A stretch of DNA of 64,000 nucleotides from positions 17,083-81,082 of the forward strand of contig JAUIIA010000010.1 in NCBI GenBank assembly GCA_030432025.1, written 5' to 3'. Both the position numbers and the translations under genes were made by a program. Shown piece by piece: positions 27,561-36,913 of the stretch. The notes below the pieces were generated by a model, which did no database searches, was not told the origin of the DNA, and worked only from the letters and a program-made list of their open reading frames with translations. The first letter of the stretch is position 1. Each line of letters starts with the position of its first letter. Source of the stretch: Alphaproteobacteria bacterium (lineage in GTDB: Bacteria > Pseudomonadota > Alphaproteobacteria > Micavibrionales > Micavibrionaceae).

Positions 27561-30500
27561 ATGGCAACCTTTTTATTCAGTTTTGACGCGACAATTACGG
27601 CGAGTTCAGCGAACCCGCCGAACCTGCAAGTGCTTGTAGGTGGTGTTGTTGTCTCTTCACTGGTGCTTGATCCGACTGAAACCAGCTTTGATTTATTCGT
27701 GGAATTCAGCGGCACGGCGCCGTCTTCTCTGACTATTCGTTTCGACCCGACCTCGGGTTCCGGTTCGGACAGCATTAATATCTCGTCCGCACGCATAAAC
27801 AATACGGTTATTACGACCGACCTGACGGCGACGCTACTCGCTCAGGGACAAAGCAGTAACGTAAACGCGGACTCTGTTGTCTTCGGGCGTGAAACACCAA
27901 CGCTGAACCCGACGGATGTGTCCGGTACAAGCGGTGATGATGATTATGTGTTGAGCACGAATGAAGCCGACTCCATTGATGGTTTGGCCGGTAACGACCG
28001 CCTGCGTGGGCGTGGCGGCGATGACGACATTAATGGCGGTGATGGCGCGGATTTCATATTTGGCGAAGCTGGTAACGATACGATTTTGGGCGGCGACGGT
28101 AATGACATCATCTTCGGCAATGAAGGCGATGATGTGATTCTCGGCGAGGGTGGTAACGATACGCTCCTTGGTGGTGCCGATGCTGATGTTCTGAATGGTG
28201 GCGTAGGCAGCGACACCCTGCTTGGCGAAGCTGGCGATGACGTCATCTTTGGTGAAGATGACGCGGATTATCTGGTCGGCGGCGCAGGCAACGATATTCT
28301 TTTCGGCGATGACGGCGATGATTACGTCATTGGTGATGACGGTGACGATGCGCTTTCGGGCGGAAGCGGTAATGACTTCCTCGTTGGTGGTGCGGGTAAC
28401 GACTTGCTGGGCGGTGGCGATGGCGACGATGAAATGCACGGCGAAGCCGGCAACGATATCTTCAACGGCAACGCTGGTAACGACAGAATATTCGGCGGTG
28501 ACGGCGATGATGAAGCTCTAGGAGGCGCGGATGATGACATTATGCTTGGTGGCGACGGCAACGATGTTTTTGATGGTGAAACAGGAAATGATTTCATCAA
28601 TGGCGGCGCAGGTGCGGACACGCTGAGCGGCGGTGCGGACAACGATATCCTTCATGGCCATGGTCTTGATTCAGCGACGATCTCGGACATTCTCTTTAAT
28701 AACCCCGGCGTGGTGTATTCCGAAGCGACAGGCTCGTTTTACCAGTATGTAGATACGGCTGTGAACTACGCTGGCGCAGTGTCGGCGGCCACATCTGCGA
28801 CGATCAACGGTGTCTCCGGGCATCTGGCAACAATCACATCAGCTACTGAAAATACCTATATCCAAGGCTTACTGGGCGGTACCACATGGATGGGCGGCGT
28901 AGATGTCGGGTCGAACGGAACATGGCAATGGAGCGGCGGTCCCGAAGCGGGGCTTCAATTCAGCGATGTTACTGGCGCAGCGGTTTTTGGTCAGTTCGTA
29001 AACTGGGACGCCGGACAGCCGCAAAACAACACGGAATACTGGAGTGTCATTTATCAGGATGGCTCCTGGCATGACTGGCCGGATACGAGCACACACCGTT
29101 ACGTCATCGAATGGGAAAGCAGCTTGTTTAGTGATGATAACGCTATCGATACGATTGACGGCGGCGACGGCGATGACTGGGTTTACGGTTATGGCGGCAA
29201 CGATGTTTTAGTCGGCGGCAGTGGCAACGACTTCCTGTTTGGCGGCCTCGGCGATGATACGATTGATGGCGGCAACGGCGGCGATACTATCATTGGCGGC
29301 GCTGGCGCGGATGATATCAATGCGGGTGGAAACAACGACAATATCTTGCTGGCCAATGGTGACTTTGCGGCCGGTGAATCGATCAATGGCGGCGCCAATA
29401 ACGACGCGCTTATTCTTACAAATGCAACGACTGTTGATTTCTCAACAGGAACACTCAACGGACTCGAAACACTGACCGGTAGCTTCGGCGTTGATACAAT
29501 CACGCTGTCTTCGACACAATGGGCGGGCTTCACAACAATCGATACAGGCGCGGACACAGATACGATCAACGTTCTGGCTAGCGGCGATATTTCCGCCAGT
29601 GGCACACCGACCGTCAGCAATTCTGAACATGGTTACCTCGTCGGCACTGGCGGTAACGACACGACTGTGATGACAGGATCCCAGCTGGATGCCATCATTT
29701 ACGGTAACGGCACAATCAATCTTGGTGGCGGCACAGACAGTCTGGGCATTACCACCACGTCATCCATCCTCAACACGTTTGGTGCGGGTGATGATACTGC
29801 GATTACAAACACGGAAACCATTTCGGCTACGTCCGCGACCGCAGGCGTGACAATTGACTTGAGCGCACAAACCGAAAGCTTCGACATTGATGGCGGGAGC
29901 TTCGCGGATAACATTCAGAGCGGCGCAGGTGATGATGTCATTGATGGCGGTGCAGGCAACGACACAATCTACGGTGACGTGCTTGGCGGTGCCGGTATTC
30001 AGGGCTGGGACTATGAATATTACGACTTTAACGTAGCCTTGGCCACATTGGCCGAAGCTGGCTTTACTCTGAATGGTGGTCGTGACAACAGCAATACCCC
30101 GACAACTACAGGTACGGCAACTAACTTCGACCCCTCAAACTTTGACGCGGGTGACGAATTCGCCTTGAAGTTTACGGCGGAGCTAACCGTCGTTACGGGC
30201 GGCACATACACTTTCCGCACCTCTTCAGATGACGGCAGCGAACTGTTCATTGATGGTGTTGAGATCGTCAGCAACGATGGCTTGCATGGCACGGCAACTG
30301 TGACAAGTGCAGGACAAACTTTAAGCCCCGGCACATATATGATCGAAATAACATATTTTGAAAATGGCGGCGGACAGGTTCTGGATGCAGAGATATCAGG
30401 CCCCGACACAGGCGGCAGTTTCGTAACATTATCCAACTTTGCGAATGCCGCAATACCGGGCACAACCGGCACACCTACGGATAGCGACGACGTAATGGAT

Positions 30501-32153
30501 GGCGGCAGTGGCGATGATGAAATTTACGGCGGTATCGGTAGCGATACACTTAATGGCGGCGACGACGACGATACACTTTACGCATTGGATACGACGACCA
30601 ACCGTGACTCTCTGGGGGCGACATATGCGGTGGGCGCAACGGTCACCGATTATAGCGTCAACTTTAATACAGGTCTGGATGGCTATGTTTATACGGACGG
30701 CAGTGATCCGGCCAACGTTACGGTGACAGGGTCCCGCATAACGAACGACGGAAATCTGGCGGATGGTGCCCTCGAAGTTGAAATTGAAAACTCCAACGGT
30801 AACTTTTCAGATGCATTCGGCTACTTCACCGAAACGATTACGTTTACGCAGGATATGCAAAACGCGGAGTTAAGCTTTTTCTACCGCCACATACATGCCA
30901 ACCAGAATGATAATGGTGAGGATTCCTCTGTCTTTTATAATCTGGGCTCCACAGTATTCATCAGCGACGCATTCGGTAGCGGCGGCGCATTCGATTCGGG
31001 ATGGACCGAATACACCGTCAGCCTCGGTGATGTAAGCGCCGGTGATTCAATCGACCTTATTCTTGGTATAATCCACTATGGTTCCAGCCGTAACAACGAA
31101 GACGCGACGGCCCGTTTTGATGACATTACGGTCACGGGCGATCCTCTGATCTATACTCCTGGCGTTTCAACGCAGGATGCCGATGCGGCCAATGCCAATA
31201 TCCTGAATGGCGGTGCGGGTAACGACACGCTATACGGCTCTTCGGGCAATGACACGTTGAATGGCGACGCGGGCGCAGATGACATTTATTCGGGAACAGT
31301 CGATGTTCTCTCCGCTGAGATTACATCACTCTTAGCGGCTAATCCGAACATATCCTACAACTACGATACGGGTAATTTCTATCAGTGGGTCGATAACGGC
31401 GCGAACATCAACTGGAATACGGCCGCCGGCGATGCTGCATCATCATTACTGAATGGTGTTGCGGGTCACCTCGCCACAATTACTTCAGCAACCGAGCAGG
31501 CTTTTGCGGAAAGTCTCGCGGGTGGTAACAACACATGGTTAGGCGGACGGGATAGCGGCACAGAAGGCGTTTGGACATGGGACTTTGGCGGTGTTGAAAA
31601 CGGAGCACAGTTCGCCGGATCAACAGGTAACGCTGTAAACGGATGGTATAACAACTGGGCCGGCGGTCAGCCGAACGATGGTGACGGCACGCAAGATTAT
31701 CTCTACATGTTGAACGGTACGACCTGGGCCGACGGTCTTGTTATCGGTGGTTCGGGCTTTGTCGATATCGAAGCCTACCTGATTGAATGGGAGGGCGCGG
31801 ATGTGTTCGCAGCGCTGGATAACAACATTCTGAATGGCGGAACGGGTGCGGATACCCTTTATGGTTCTGACGGTCAGGACATCTTCCTGTTCGATAACAT
31901 CAGCAACATCGACACGATCGAGAACTTCAATGCGCTGGGCCGTGATGCACTCGATATCAGCGATATTCTCTCCTATGATCCTCTGACGGATGATATTGCG
32001 GACTTCGTCCAGTTAACCGAAGTGGGTGGAAACACGATCGTTTCTGTGGATGCGGACGGAACGGGCGGCTTCACCGATATTGCCCAACTCAGCGGCACAA
32101 CAGGTCTGGATCTCGATGTGATGATCACAGCCGAAAACCTGATCGTTATCTAA
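27561..32153 (+). CDS. Large RTX adhesin-like protein with two C-type lectin domains and PA14 domain
   Basis: A 1530-residue acidic protein without a Sec signal, as expected for type I secretion. Order of parts: residues 1-115 a beta-sandwich resembling calcium-dependent carbohydrate-binding modules; 123-366 RTX nonapeptides (GGxGxDxxx); 367-520 a C-type lectin fold with GHLATITSATEN, WMGG and a final VIEWE; 520-590 more RTX; 590-780 an Asx/Thr-rich beta region; 813-950 a PA14 domain (FRTSSDDGSELFIDG); short RTX blocks near 973-1010 and 1212-1247; 1010-1190 a jelly-roll-like region; 1250-1412 a second C-type lectin with GQPNDGDG; 1440-1530 the type I secretion C-terminal region ending in hydrophobic residues. 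Likely a secreted, calcium-folded glycan-binding protein for adhesion or biofilm. No enzyme motif is seen. No T1SS genes lie in the window. Confidence 0.88.
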   Translation: MATFLFSFDATITASSANPPNLQVLVGGVVVSSLVLDPTETSFDLFVEFSGTAPSSLTIRFDPTSGSGSDSINISSARINNTVITTDLTATLLAQGQSSNVNADSVVFGRETPTLNPTDVSGTSGDDDYVLSTNEADSIDGLAGNDRLRGRGGDDDINGGDGADFIFGEAGNDTILGGDGNDIIFGNEGDDVILGEGGNDTLLGGADADVLNGGVGSDTLLGEAGDDVIFGEDDADYLVGGAGNDILFGDDGDDYVIGDDGDDALSGGSGNDFLVGGAGNDLLGGGDGDDEMHGEAGNDIFNGNAGNDRIFGGDGDDEALGGADDDIMLGGDGNDVFDGETGNDFINGGAGADTLSGGADNDILHGHGLDSATISDILFNNPGVVYSEATGSFYQYVDTAVNYAGAVSAATSATINGVSGHLATITSATENTYIQGLLGGTTWMGGVDVGSNGTWQWSGGPEAGLQFSDVTGAAVFGQFVNWDAGQPQNNTEYWSVIYQDGSWHDWPDTSTHRYVIEWESSLFSDDNAIDTIDGGDGDDWVYGYGGNDVLVGGSGNDFLFGGLGDDTIDGGNGGDTIIGGAGADDINAGGNNDNILLANGDFAAGESINGGANNDALILTNATTVDFSTGTLNGLETLTGSFGVDTITLSSTQWAGFTTIDTGADTDTINVLASGDISASGTPTVSNSEHGYLVGTGGNDTTVMTGSQLDAIIYGNGTINLGGGTDSLGITTTSSILNTFGAGDDTAITNTETISATSATAGVTIDLSAQTESFDIDGGSFADNIQSGAGDDVIDGGAGNDTIYGDVLGGAGIQGWDYEYYDFNVALATLAEAGFTLNGGRDNSNTPTTTGTATNFDPSNFDAGDEFALKFTAELTVVTGGTYTFRTSSDDGSELFIDGVEIVSNDGLHGTATVTSAGQTLSPGTYMIEITYFENGGGQVLDAEISGPDTGGSFVTLSNFANAAIPGTTGTPTDSDDVMDGGSGDDEIYGGIGSDTLNGGDDDDTLYALDTTTNRDSLGATYAVGATVTDYSVNFNTGLDGYVYTDGSDPANVTVTGSRITNDGNLADGALEVEIENSNGNFSDAFGYFTETITFTQDMQNAELSFFYRHIHANQNDNGEDSSVFYNLGSTVFISDAFGSGGAFDSGWTEYTVSLGDVSAGDSIDLILGIIHYGSSRNNEDATARFDDITVTGDPLIYTPGVSTQDADAANANILNGGAGNDTLYGSSGNDTLNGDAGADDIYSGTVDVLSAEITSLLAANPNISYNYDTGNFYQWVDNGANINWNTAAGDAASSLLNGVAGHLATITSATEQAFAESLAGGNNTWLGGRDSGTEGVWTWDFGGVENGAQFAGSTGNAVNGWYNNWAGGQPNDGDGTQDYLYMLNGTTWADGLVIGGSGFVDIEAYLIEWEGADVFAALDNNILNGGTGADTLYGSDGQDIFLFDNISNIDTIENFNALGRDALDISDILSYDPLTDDIADFVQLTEVGGNTIVSVDADGTGGFTDIAQLSGTTGLDLDVMITAENLIVI
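27930..28662 (+). repeat. Main RTX nonapeptide repeat block
   Basis: About two dozen tandem glycine- and aspartate-rich nonapeptides of the GGxGxDxxx type are encoded here (residues about 123-366), for example GGDGNDIIF and GGAGNDILF. In known RTX proteins these bind calcium and fold outside the cell as a beta-roll. Further short blocks recur at about 29120-29330, 29911-29985, 30480-30590 and 31195-31300. Confidence 0.92.
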
Positions 32154-33727
32154 TTATCTTTACGTTTGTAGATTGTAAATTCGGAGGCCTTCAGGCGCTC
32201 CAGATATTTCGTGCTTAGGCCCGAGAAATACAGACTCAAATCAAGCACACGCGTATCTGCAACTTCATAGGCTGCGAACGCATCTTTGAACGTCTCATCG
32301 GTCATGTAAAAATTAATGAAGTCGAACTTGGAATCGCCGACATTCACGGTTTCCAGTTCCAGAATGATATCGGGCTTATAGCGGTCCAGATCAGTAGCCA
32401 CCATACCGACATATTTAGCTTTCAAAGTATCATATTCATCCTGCGGCATTACGCCGTAACCACCCTTGCGCAACGACTGTTCATGCTGGATCAGGGGCAG
32501 CATGTACCACATGCTGGTAAAGCGCGAGGCATGCGTGGCATCGTGATAAATCTCCAATTGGTGGATCAACTCGCTGGTGTCGTTCAGCAGCAGGAACGAA
32601 CAAGGCTTCGGACATTCCTGATCCAGAACTTCTGACAGCGGTAGTTTTTGAAACTCTTCATGTGTCGGGCGGTCAAACGGTAACGGGCGGATGGCCCAAA
32701 TTACGGCGATCATAATGGTTGTCGACAATATGACGGCCAGACCCTTGCGGGCAATGCGCGCGGACAAGGCGTAGATGATCGTGCCGAGGAAAATCGCAAA
32801 TGACAGCATCCACGGAATGCGGTGATAATCAAACCCCTTGCCCTGCACCAGATACGGAATGAACAGCAGGAACGTAACAACCGCCAGCCACGTGATCAGC
32901 GTTTTGTGGTTTTTCGGTATCTCGAATGTCAGCGCAGTCGCCCATAACACTGCGGTAACAAAGCTGAAGATAAACAGTTCGGGATAGGTCGCAGGGTTGG
33001 TATAGGGCAGATAAAGCGTAATGACATCGGGCAGGATAATGCTCAGGAAATCCGGAAAGATGAAAACCAGAACCAGCCCGTAAGTGATCACGCCAAGCGC
33101 TAACGCAATAAAGTCAGGCGCTTTGTAAAAATGAAAATCTTTGTGCTGCCAGAACCGCCACAGCATAAGCACGGTCGGGATCAGCCCGTAATGCGGCTTG
33201 ATCAATACGGCGAGCGTTCCGAAGATCAGGCCGGGGATCAGCAGACGTCTGGGTATACCGGCCTTAAAATGTAGCCCTGCTTGCGCGAGCACAAACGGCG
33301 TAAGGCCTAGAATGATCAAGTGGTCGCGGTCACCAAAACTGTAATTCGGCACGACGAAATTACCGATCACAAACAGCCCGAGAATCAGCAGCGATACACG
33401 AATACCCAATATCGGAATACGCCGCAGTAACCCCCACGACAAAGCGGATGACAAAGCAATCAGCGCACAGACATAGGCCGTATGACCGTAATAAACGGGA
33501 ATGCCGAAGAGCTGCTTCAGCCATATTTGCGGGATATAGATGATCATGCTCAATGGCGGGTTAACCTCGTAATAGCCTTGCGCGATTTTCTCACCGCTGA
33601 TCATTCTTTCGGCAAAGTTACTCAGGATCGCAATGTCGGTTTTGAAATAGAACTGGGAGACAACATAAAGATACGCGGCGAGACCAAGCCCGATGATCCC
33701 GTAAAAAATTCTTAAAGCTGCATTCAT
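32150..33727 (-). CDS. Polytopic membrane protein, probable glycosyltransferase of the GT-C/ArnT kind
   Basis: About 525 residues with some ten hydrophobic segments. The first periplasmic loop after the first span contains acidic residues and YYEVNPPLSMIIY, reminiscent of the D/E-rich loop in GT-C enzymes that use polyprenyl-phosphate sugars. The frame can be extended to a GTG at 33838, but the ATG at 33727 begins MNAALRIFYGIIG directly before the first span and is preferred. The C-terminal 150 residues look soluble and periplasmic. It is divergent from a GtrB-like GT2 gene, which would make the polyprenyl-linked donor. Exact family not recognised. Confidence 0.6.
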   Translation of the reverse strand: MNAALRIFYGIIGLGLAAYLYVVSQFYFKTDIAILSNFAERMISGEKIAQGYYEVNPPLSMIIYIPQIWLKQLFGIPVYYGHTAYVCALIALSSALSWGLLRRIPILGIRVSLLILGLFVIGNFVVPNYSFGDRDHLIILGLTPFVLAQAGLHFKAGIPRRLLIPGLIFGTLAVLIKPHYGLIPTVLMLWRFWQHKDFHFYKAPDFIALALGVITYGLVLVFIFPDFLSIILPDVITLYLPYTNPATYPELFIFSFVTAVLWATALTFEIPKNHKTLITWLAVVTFLLFIPYLVQGKGFDYHRIPWMLSFAIFLGTIIYALSARIARKGLAVILSTTIMIAVIWAIRPLPFDRPTHEEFQKLPLSEVLDQECPKPCSFLLLNDTSELIHQLEIYHDATHASRFTSMWYMLPLIQHEQSLRKGGYGVMPQDEYDTLKAKYVGMVATDLDRYKPDIILELETVNVGDSKFDFINFYMTDETFKDAFAAYEVADTRVLDLSLYFSGLSTKYLERLKASEFTIYKRKDN

Positions 33728-33857
33728 GTGATGTGTCTCGAAGGGCAGGTTATGCTTTATCAAGTATAAGGAATAAAAGAGCGTCTTTAAAGCATAGGAG
33801 GGCGAATAATTTTTTGCTAAACTCTTGATGAAATACACAAAGCGGGAGAGCTTTTAA

Positions 33858-34793
33858 GTGGAATTATCGGTAGTCGTTCCCTGTTACAACGAAGATGAAA
33901 GTGTCGAAGAATTGCACCGCCGCGTGACGGCCGCGTGTAAGGATAGCGGCGTTAAAACCTATGAAATCGTACTGGTTAATGACGGGTCGAGCGACGGCAC
34001 GCTGGATAAAATGAAGGCGCTGGTCGAGCAGGATAAACACCTCGTAATCGTCGACCTTTCGCGAAACCATGGTCACCAGTTGGCGCTGACTGCGGGTTTA
34101 GCACATGCACAAGGCGATCATATCCTGATCATGGATGCGGACTTGCAGGACCCTCCCGAACTTCTACCTGCTATGTTGGAGCGTGCCCGCACCGGCATTG
34201 ATGTGGTTTACGGTGAGCGTGTAAAACGTGAGGGCGAGACATGGTTCAAGCTCGTCATGGCCAAGCTGTTCTACAAAACCTTGTCCTATATGTCAGATGT
34301 CGAGATTCCTGAAAATGTCGGTGATTTCCGTCTGATTTCCCGCCGTGTGCTCGACGAATTACTCGCTATGCCCGAACGCCAACGCTTCATCCGCGGTATG
34401 ATCGCTTGGGTAGGATACAGGCAAGAGTCATTCCCGTATGAACGTAAAGCGCGTTTTGCGGGTACGACCAAATACCCGTTTTGGAAGCTTGTCCATTTCG
34501 CATTCGACGCGATCAGCAGCTTTTCTATCCGCCCGTTGCGCATCGCTATACCCTTTGCGTTTTCGGCGGCGTTGCTGGCCGCGGGCCTTGGGATTTATGC
34601 GATTGTCGCTTACTTCCTCGGCGGTACAGCTTCGGGCTGGGCGTCATTGGCGACCATTATCACCTTCTTTAGCGCATTGCAGCTGATTTGCATCGGTTTG
34701 ATCGGCGAATATATCGGCCGCACCTATATTCAGGTGAAGGGTCGCCCGCTCTTCATCGTGCGTAAAGTCTTTAGAGGCGGCAAGGCGGGGTAG
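33858..34793 (+). CDS. GtrB/DPM1-like family 2 glycosyltransferase
   Basis: A 311-residue GT2 enzyme that starts with GTG after a GGGAG ribosome-binding site. The catalytic domain opens LSVVVPCYNEDESVEEL and has VLVNDGSSDGT and the metal-binding IMDADLQDPPE. Two hydrophobic segments lie at about residues 230-285. This build matches bactoprenol-phosphate glycosyltransferases (GtrB, DPM1-like). It is followed by a methyltransferase gene (3-bp gap) and a GtrA gene, so a lipid-linked sugar is probably made and flipped here. Confidence 0.87.
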   Translation: MELSVVVPCYNEDESVEELHRRVTAACKDSGVKTYEIVLVNDGSSDGTLDKMKALVEQDKHLVIVDLSRNHGHQLALTAGLAHAQGDHILIMDADLQDPPELLPAMLERARTGIDVVYGERVKREGETWFKLVMAKLFYKTLSYMSDVEIPENVGDFRLISRRVLDELLAMPERQRFIRGMIAWVGYRQESFPYERKARFAGTTKYPFWKLVHFAFDAISSFSIRPLRIAIPFAFSAALLAAGLGIYAIVAYFLGGTASGWASLATIITFFSALQLICIGLIGEYIGRTYIQVKGRPLFIVRKVFRGGKAG

Positions 34794-34796
34794 GAT

Positions 34797-35531
34797 ATGG
34801 ACCCCGAGCATTACATCAATACGGCAAGACTTCAGAAGGACCATTGGTGGTATGAAGCGCGCCGCATTATTTTTGCCGACATCATTAAGCGACTAAACCT
34901 TCCCGAAAATGCCAAAATCCTTGAGGCGGGCTGCGGTCCTGGCGCGAACCTCGAAATGTTGCAGCAATTCGGTACAGTCAGCGGCTTTGATCCTGATGAA
35001 TTCGCGGCCAACCATGCTTCTCAAGTTTCCAAGCTGGATATCAAACAAGGGGATTTGCCCGATAACTGCCCGTTCGAAGGCCCTTTTGATCTGGTTGGGG
35101 CATTCGATGTTATCGAACATATCGACGACGATGTCGGCTCCGTCAAAGCCCTTGCTGATGCAACAAAGGACGGCGGTTATCTTTTGTTCAGCGTGCCTGC
35201 CTATCAATGGATGTGGTCGCATCATGACGAGATTAACCACCATAAACGGCGTTATACTGTACCGCGTCTACGGAAGGTTTTGGAGGATGCAGGATTGGAG
35301 ATTCAAACACTCTCCTACATGAATATGTGGCTGTTTCCGCTGGCCGCCAGCGTCAGGTTTTTGAAAAAAATACTGGGTAAGGATAAAGACAATGATGTGA
35401 AGCTGCCGTCCCCCGCGGTTAACGGCATATTGCAAAACATCTTCGCCTCAGAGCGCGGGTTGATCCGCTCCGTGAACTTGCCTTTTGGTTTATCGGTTGT
35501 CGCATTGTGTAAGAAGCGGAGCACATCATGA
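34797..35531 (+). CDS. Class I SAM-dependent methyltransferase
   Basis: A 244-residue protein of the Methyltransf_11/23 type. The SAM loop is ILEAGCGPGANLEML near residues 40-54 and the acidic FDVIEHIDDD follows at the usual distance. The N-terminal HWWYEARR is common among methyltransferases in polysaccharide loci. It lies between a GT2 gene and gtrA and overlaps the latter by 4 bp (ATGA), so translation is coupled. Substrate unknown; a lipid-linked sugar or polyprenyl head group is plausible. Confidence 0.8.
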   Translation: MDPEHYINTARLQKDHWWYEARRIIFADIIKRLNLPENAKILEAGCGPGANLEMLQQFGTVSGFDPDEFAANHASQVSKLDIKQGDLPDNCPFEGPFDLVGAFDVIEHIDDDVGSVKALADATKDGGYLLFSVPAYQWMWSHHDEINHHKRRYTVPRLRKVLEDAGLEIQTLSYMNMWLFPLAASVRFLKKILGKDKDNDVKLPSPAVNGILQNIFASERGLIRSVNLPFGLSVVALCKKRSTS

Positions 35532-35926
35532 TCCGCCAGTTTGCCGTTTTTCTCTCCGTTGGGCTGGTCAATACCATTGCCGCACTGGCGGTAATCTTGT
35601 CTCTATCTGAAATTTTGAATGTCCATTACGTGCTCGCCAATGCGCTGGGGTATGCGTTCGGCCTTGCGCTCGGCTTTACATTGCACCGAAAGATCACGTT
35701 CAAGGAACAATCCGATCTCGATAAACGGCGTTCGGAAATGTTTAAATTCCTTGTCGTTTTTGGTGTGGCCTATATGATTCAACTGATCGGCTTGGTGGTT
35801 TTGGTCAGGATACTGGGAATACCTGATGAATTCGCCCAAGTGATCGCGATCGGTATTTATGCGGTTGTGAACTTCGCCGGAAACCGCGTGTTCACATTCC
35901 GTAAGAACGTAAAGGATTTGTCATGA
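35528..35926 (+). CDS. GtrA family membrane protein
   Basis: A 132-residue protein with four hydrophobic segments and the GtrA pattern: RQFAVFLSVGLVNT at the start, the basic HRKITFKE loop after the second span and NFAGNRVFTFRK at the end. GtrA proteins are thought to flip polyprenyl-phosphate-linked sugars made by GtrB. The gene overlaps both neighbours by 4 bp (ATGA on each side), placing it in one operon with the GT2, the methyltransferase and the epimerase. Confidence 0.88.
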   Translation: MIRQFAVFLSVGLVNTIAALAVILSLSEILNVHYVLANALGYAFGLALGFTLHRKITFKEQSDLDKRRSEMFKFLVVFGVAYMIQLIGLVVLVRILGIPDEFAQVIAIGIYAVVNFAGNRVFTFRKNVKDLS

Positions 35927-36912
35927 AGAAAATTGTCATCACAGGCGGCGCAGGGTTCATCGGTTCGCACATTGTTGATCATTTCGCGGATCAATATCCC
36001 GATGCACAGATTATCGTGCTCGATAAAATGACATATGCGGCTGATATTCAGAACATCCTGCATCACATCGAAAGCAAGCGCATTAAGTTGAACGTTCATG
36101 ACGTGCGCAACCTCGATAAATGTCTGGAAACACTGGATGGCGCAGACTTGCTTATACATGCTGCTGCTGAAAGCCATGTCGACAACTCGTTCGGGAACTC
36201 GCTCGAATTTTCAAAAACCAATGTTCTGGGTACGCACGCACTTATGGAAGCCGCGCTGAAAGCCGAGATCCCGCGTATCCTGCATATCAGTACCGACGAG
36301 GTATATGGTGAGATCCTGGAAGGGCGAGTCGATGAAAGTGCCCGTTTGCTGCCGACTAACCCGTATTCCGCCAGTAAGGCCGCGGCGGATATGATCATCA
36401 GTGGATATCGTCAGTCATTTAATCTCCCTGTCATCACGGTGCGTTCAAATAATATTTTCGGCATTCGCCAGTTTCCTGAAAAAATCCTGCCAAAATTCAT
36501 CATGCTGATGATGACGGGTGAAAAACTGACCATTCATGGCACAGGTGAAAATAAACGCCACTTCCTCGCAGCGCAGGATTTATGTCAGGCGCTCGACCTG
36601 CTGGTTCAAAAAGGAACAATCGGCGAGATTTATAATATTGGTACGACTGATGAATATAAAAACATCGAAGTCGCCAATATGATTTGTGAAATTTTCGGTA
36701 AGGATCCGGTAGACAACATCATTCACATCGAAGACCGTCCGTTTAATGACGCACGCTATGCCATTTCATGGGACCCGATGACGGCGTTGGGCTGGAAGCC
36801 CAAACACTTCCTGAAAGACGAGCTTGGCAATCTCGCGAGATGGTATGCTGAAAACTTTGAACGATATGCTGATGAGGGTCAGACGAAAGTCCAACAACCG
36901 AAAGCCGCTTAA
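35923..36912 (+). CDS. NAD-dependent epimerase/dehydratase, RmlB-like
   Basis: A 329-residue extended SDR. The NAD loop GGAGFIGSHIVDHF is at the N-terminus, the catalytic block HISTDEVYGEI has the Thr-Asp-Glu pattern of dTDP-glucose 4,6-dehydratases, and NPYSASKAA provides the Tyr/Lys pair. A GDP- or dTDP-sugar dehydratase activity making a 4-keto-6-deoxy sugar is likely; plain epimerase function is possible. It starts inside the gtrA stop codon (ATGA). Confidence 0.82.
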   Translation: MKKIVITGGAGFIGSHIVDHFADQYPDAQIIVLDKMTYAADIQNILHHIESKRIKLNVHDVRNLDKCLETLDGADLLIHAAAESHVDNSFGNSLEFSKTNVLGTHALMEAALKAEIPRILHISTDEVYGEILEGRVDESARLLPTNPYSASKAAADMIISGYRQSFNLPVITVRSNNIFGIRQFPEKILPKFIMLMMTGEKLTIHGTGENKRHFLAAQDLCQALDLLVQKGTIGEIYNIGTTDEYKNIEVANMICEIFGKDPVDNIIHIEDRPFNDARYAISWDPMTALGWKPKHFLKDELGNLARWYAENFERYADEGQTKVQQPKAA

Positions 36913-36913
36913 A

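Noticed and set aside
28660..31800. C-type lectin domains as targets of a diversity-generating retroelement
   Set aside because: No reverse transcriptase or template repeat is in the window, and the two lectin segments are not near-identical copies.
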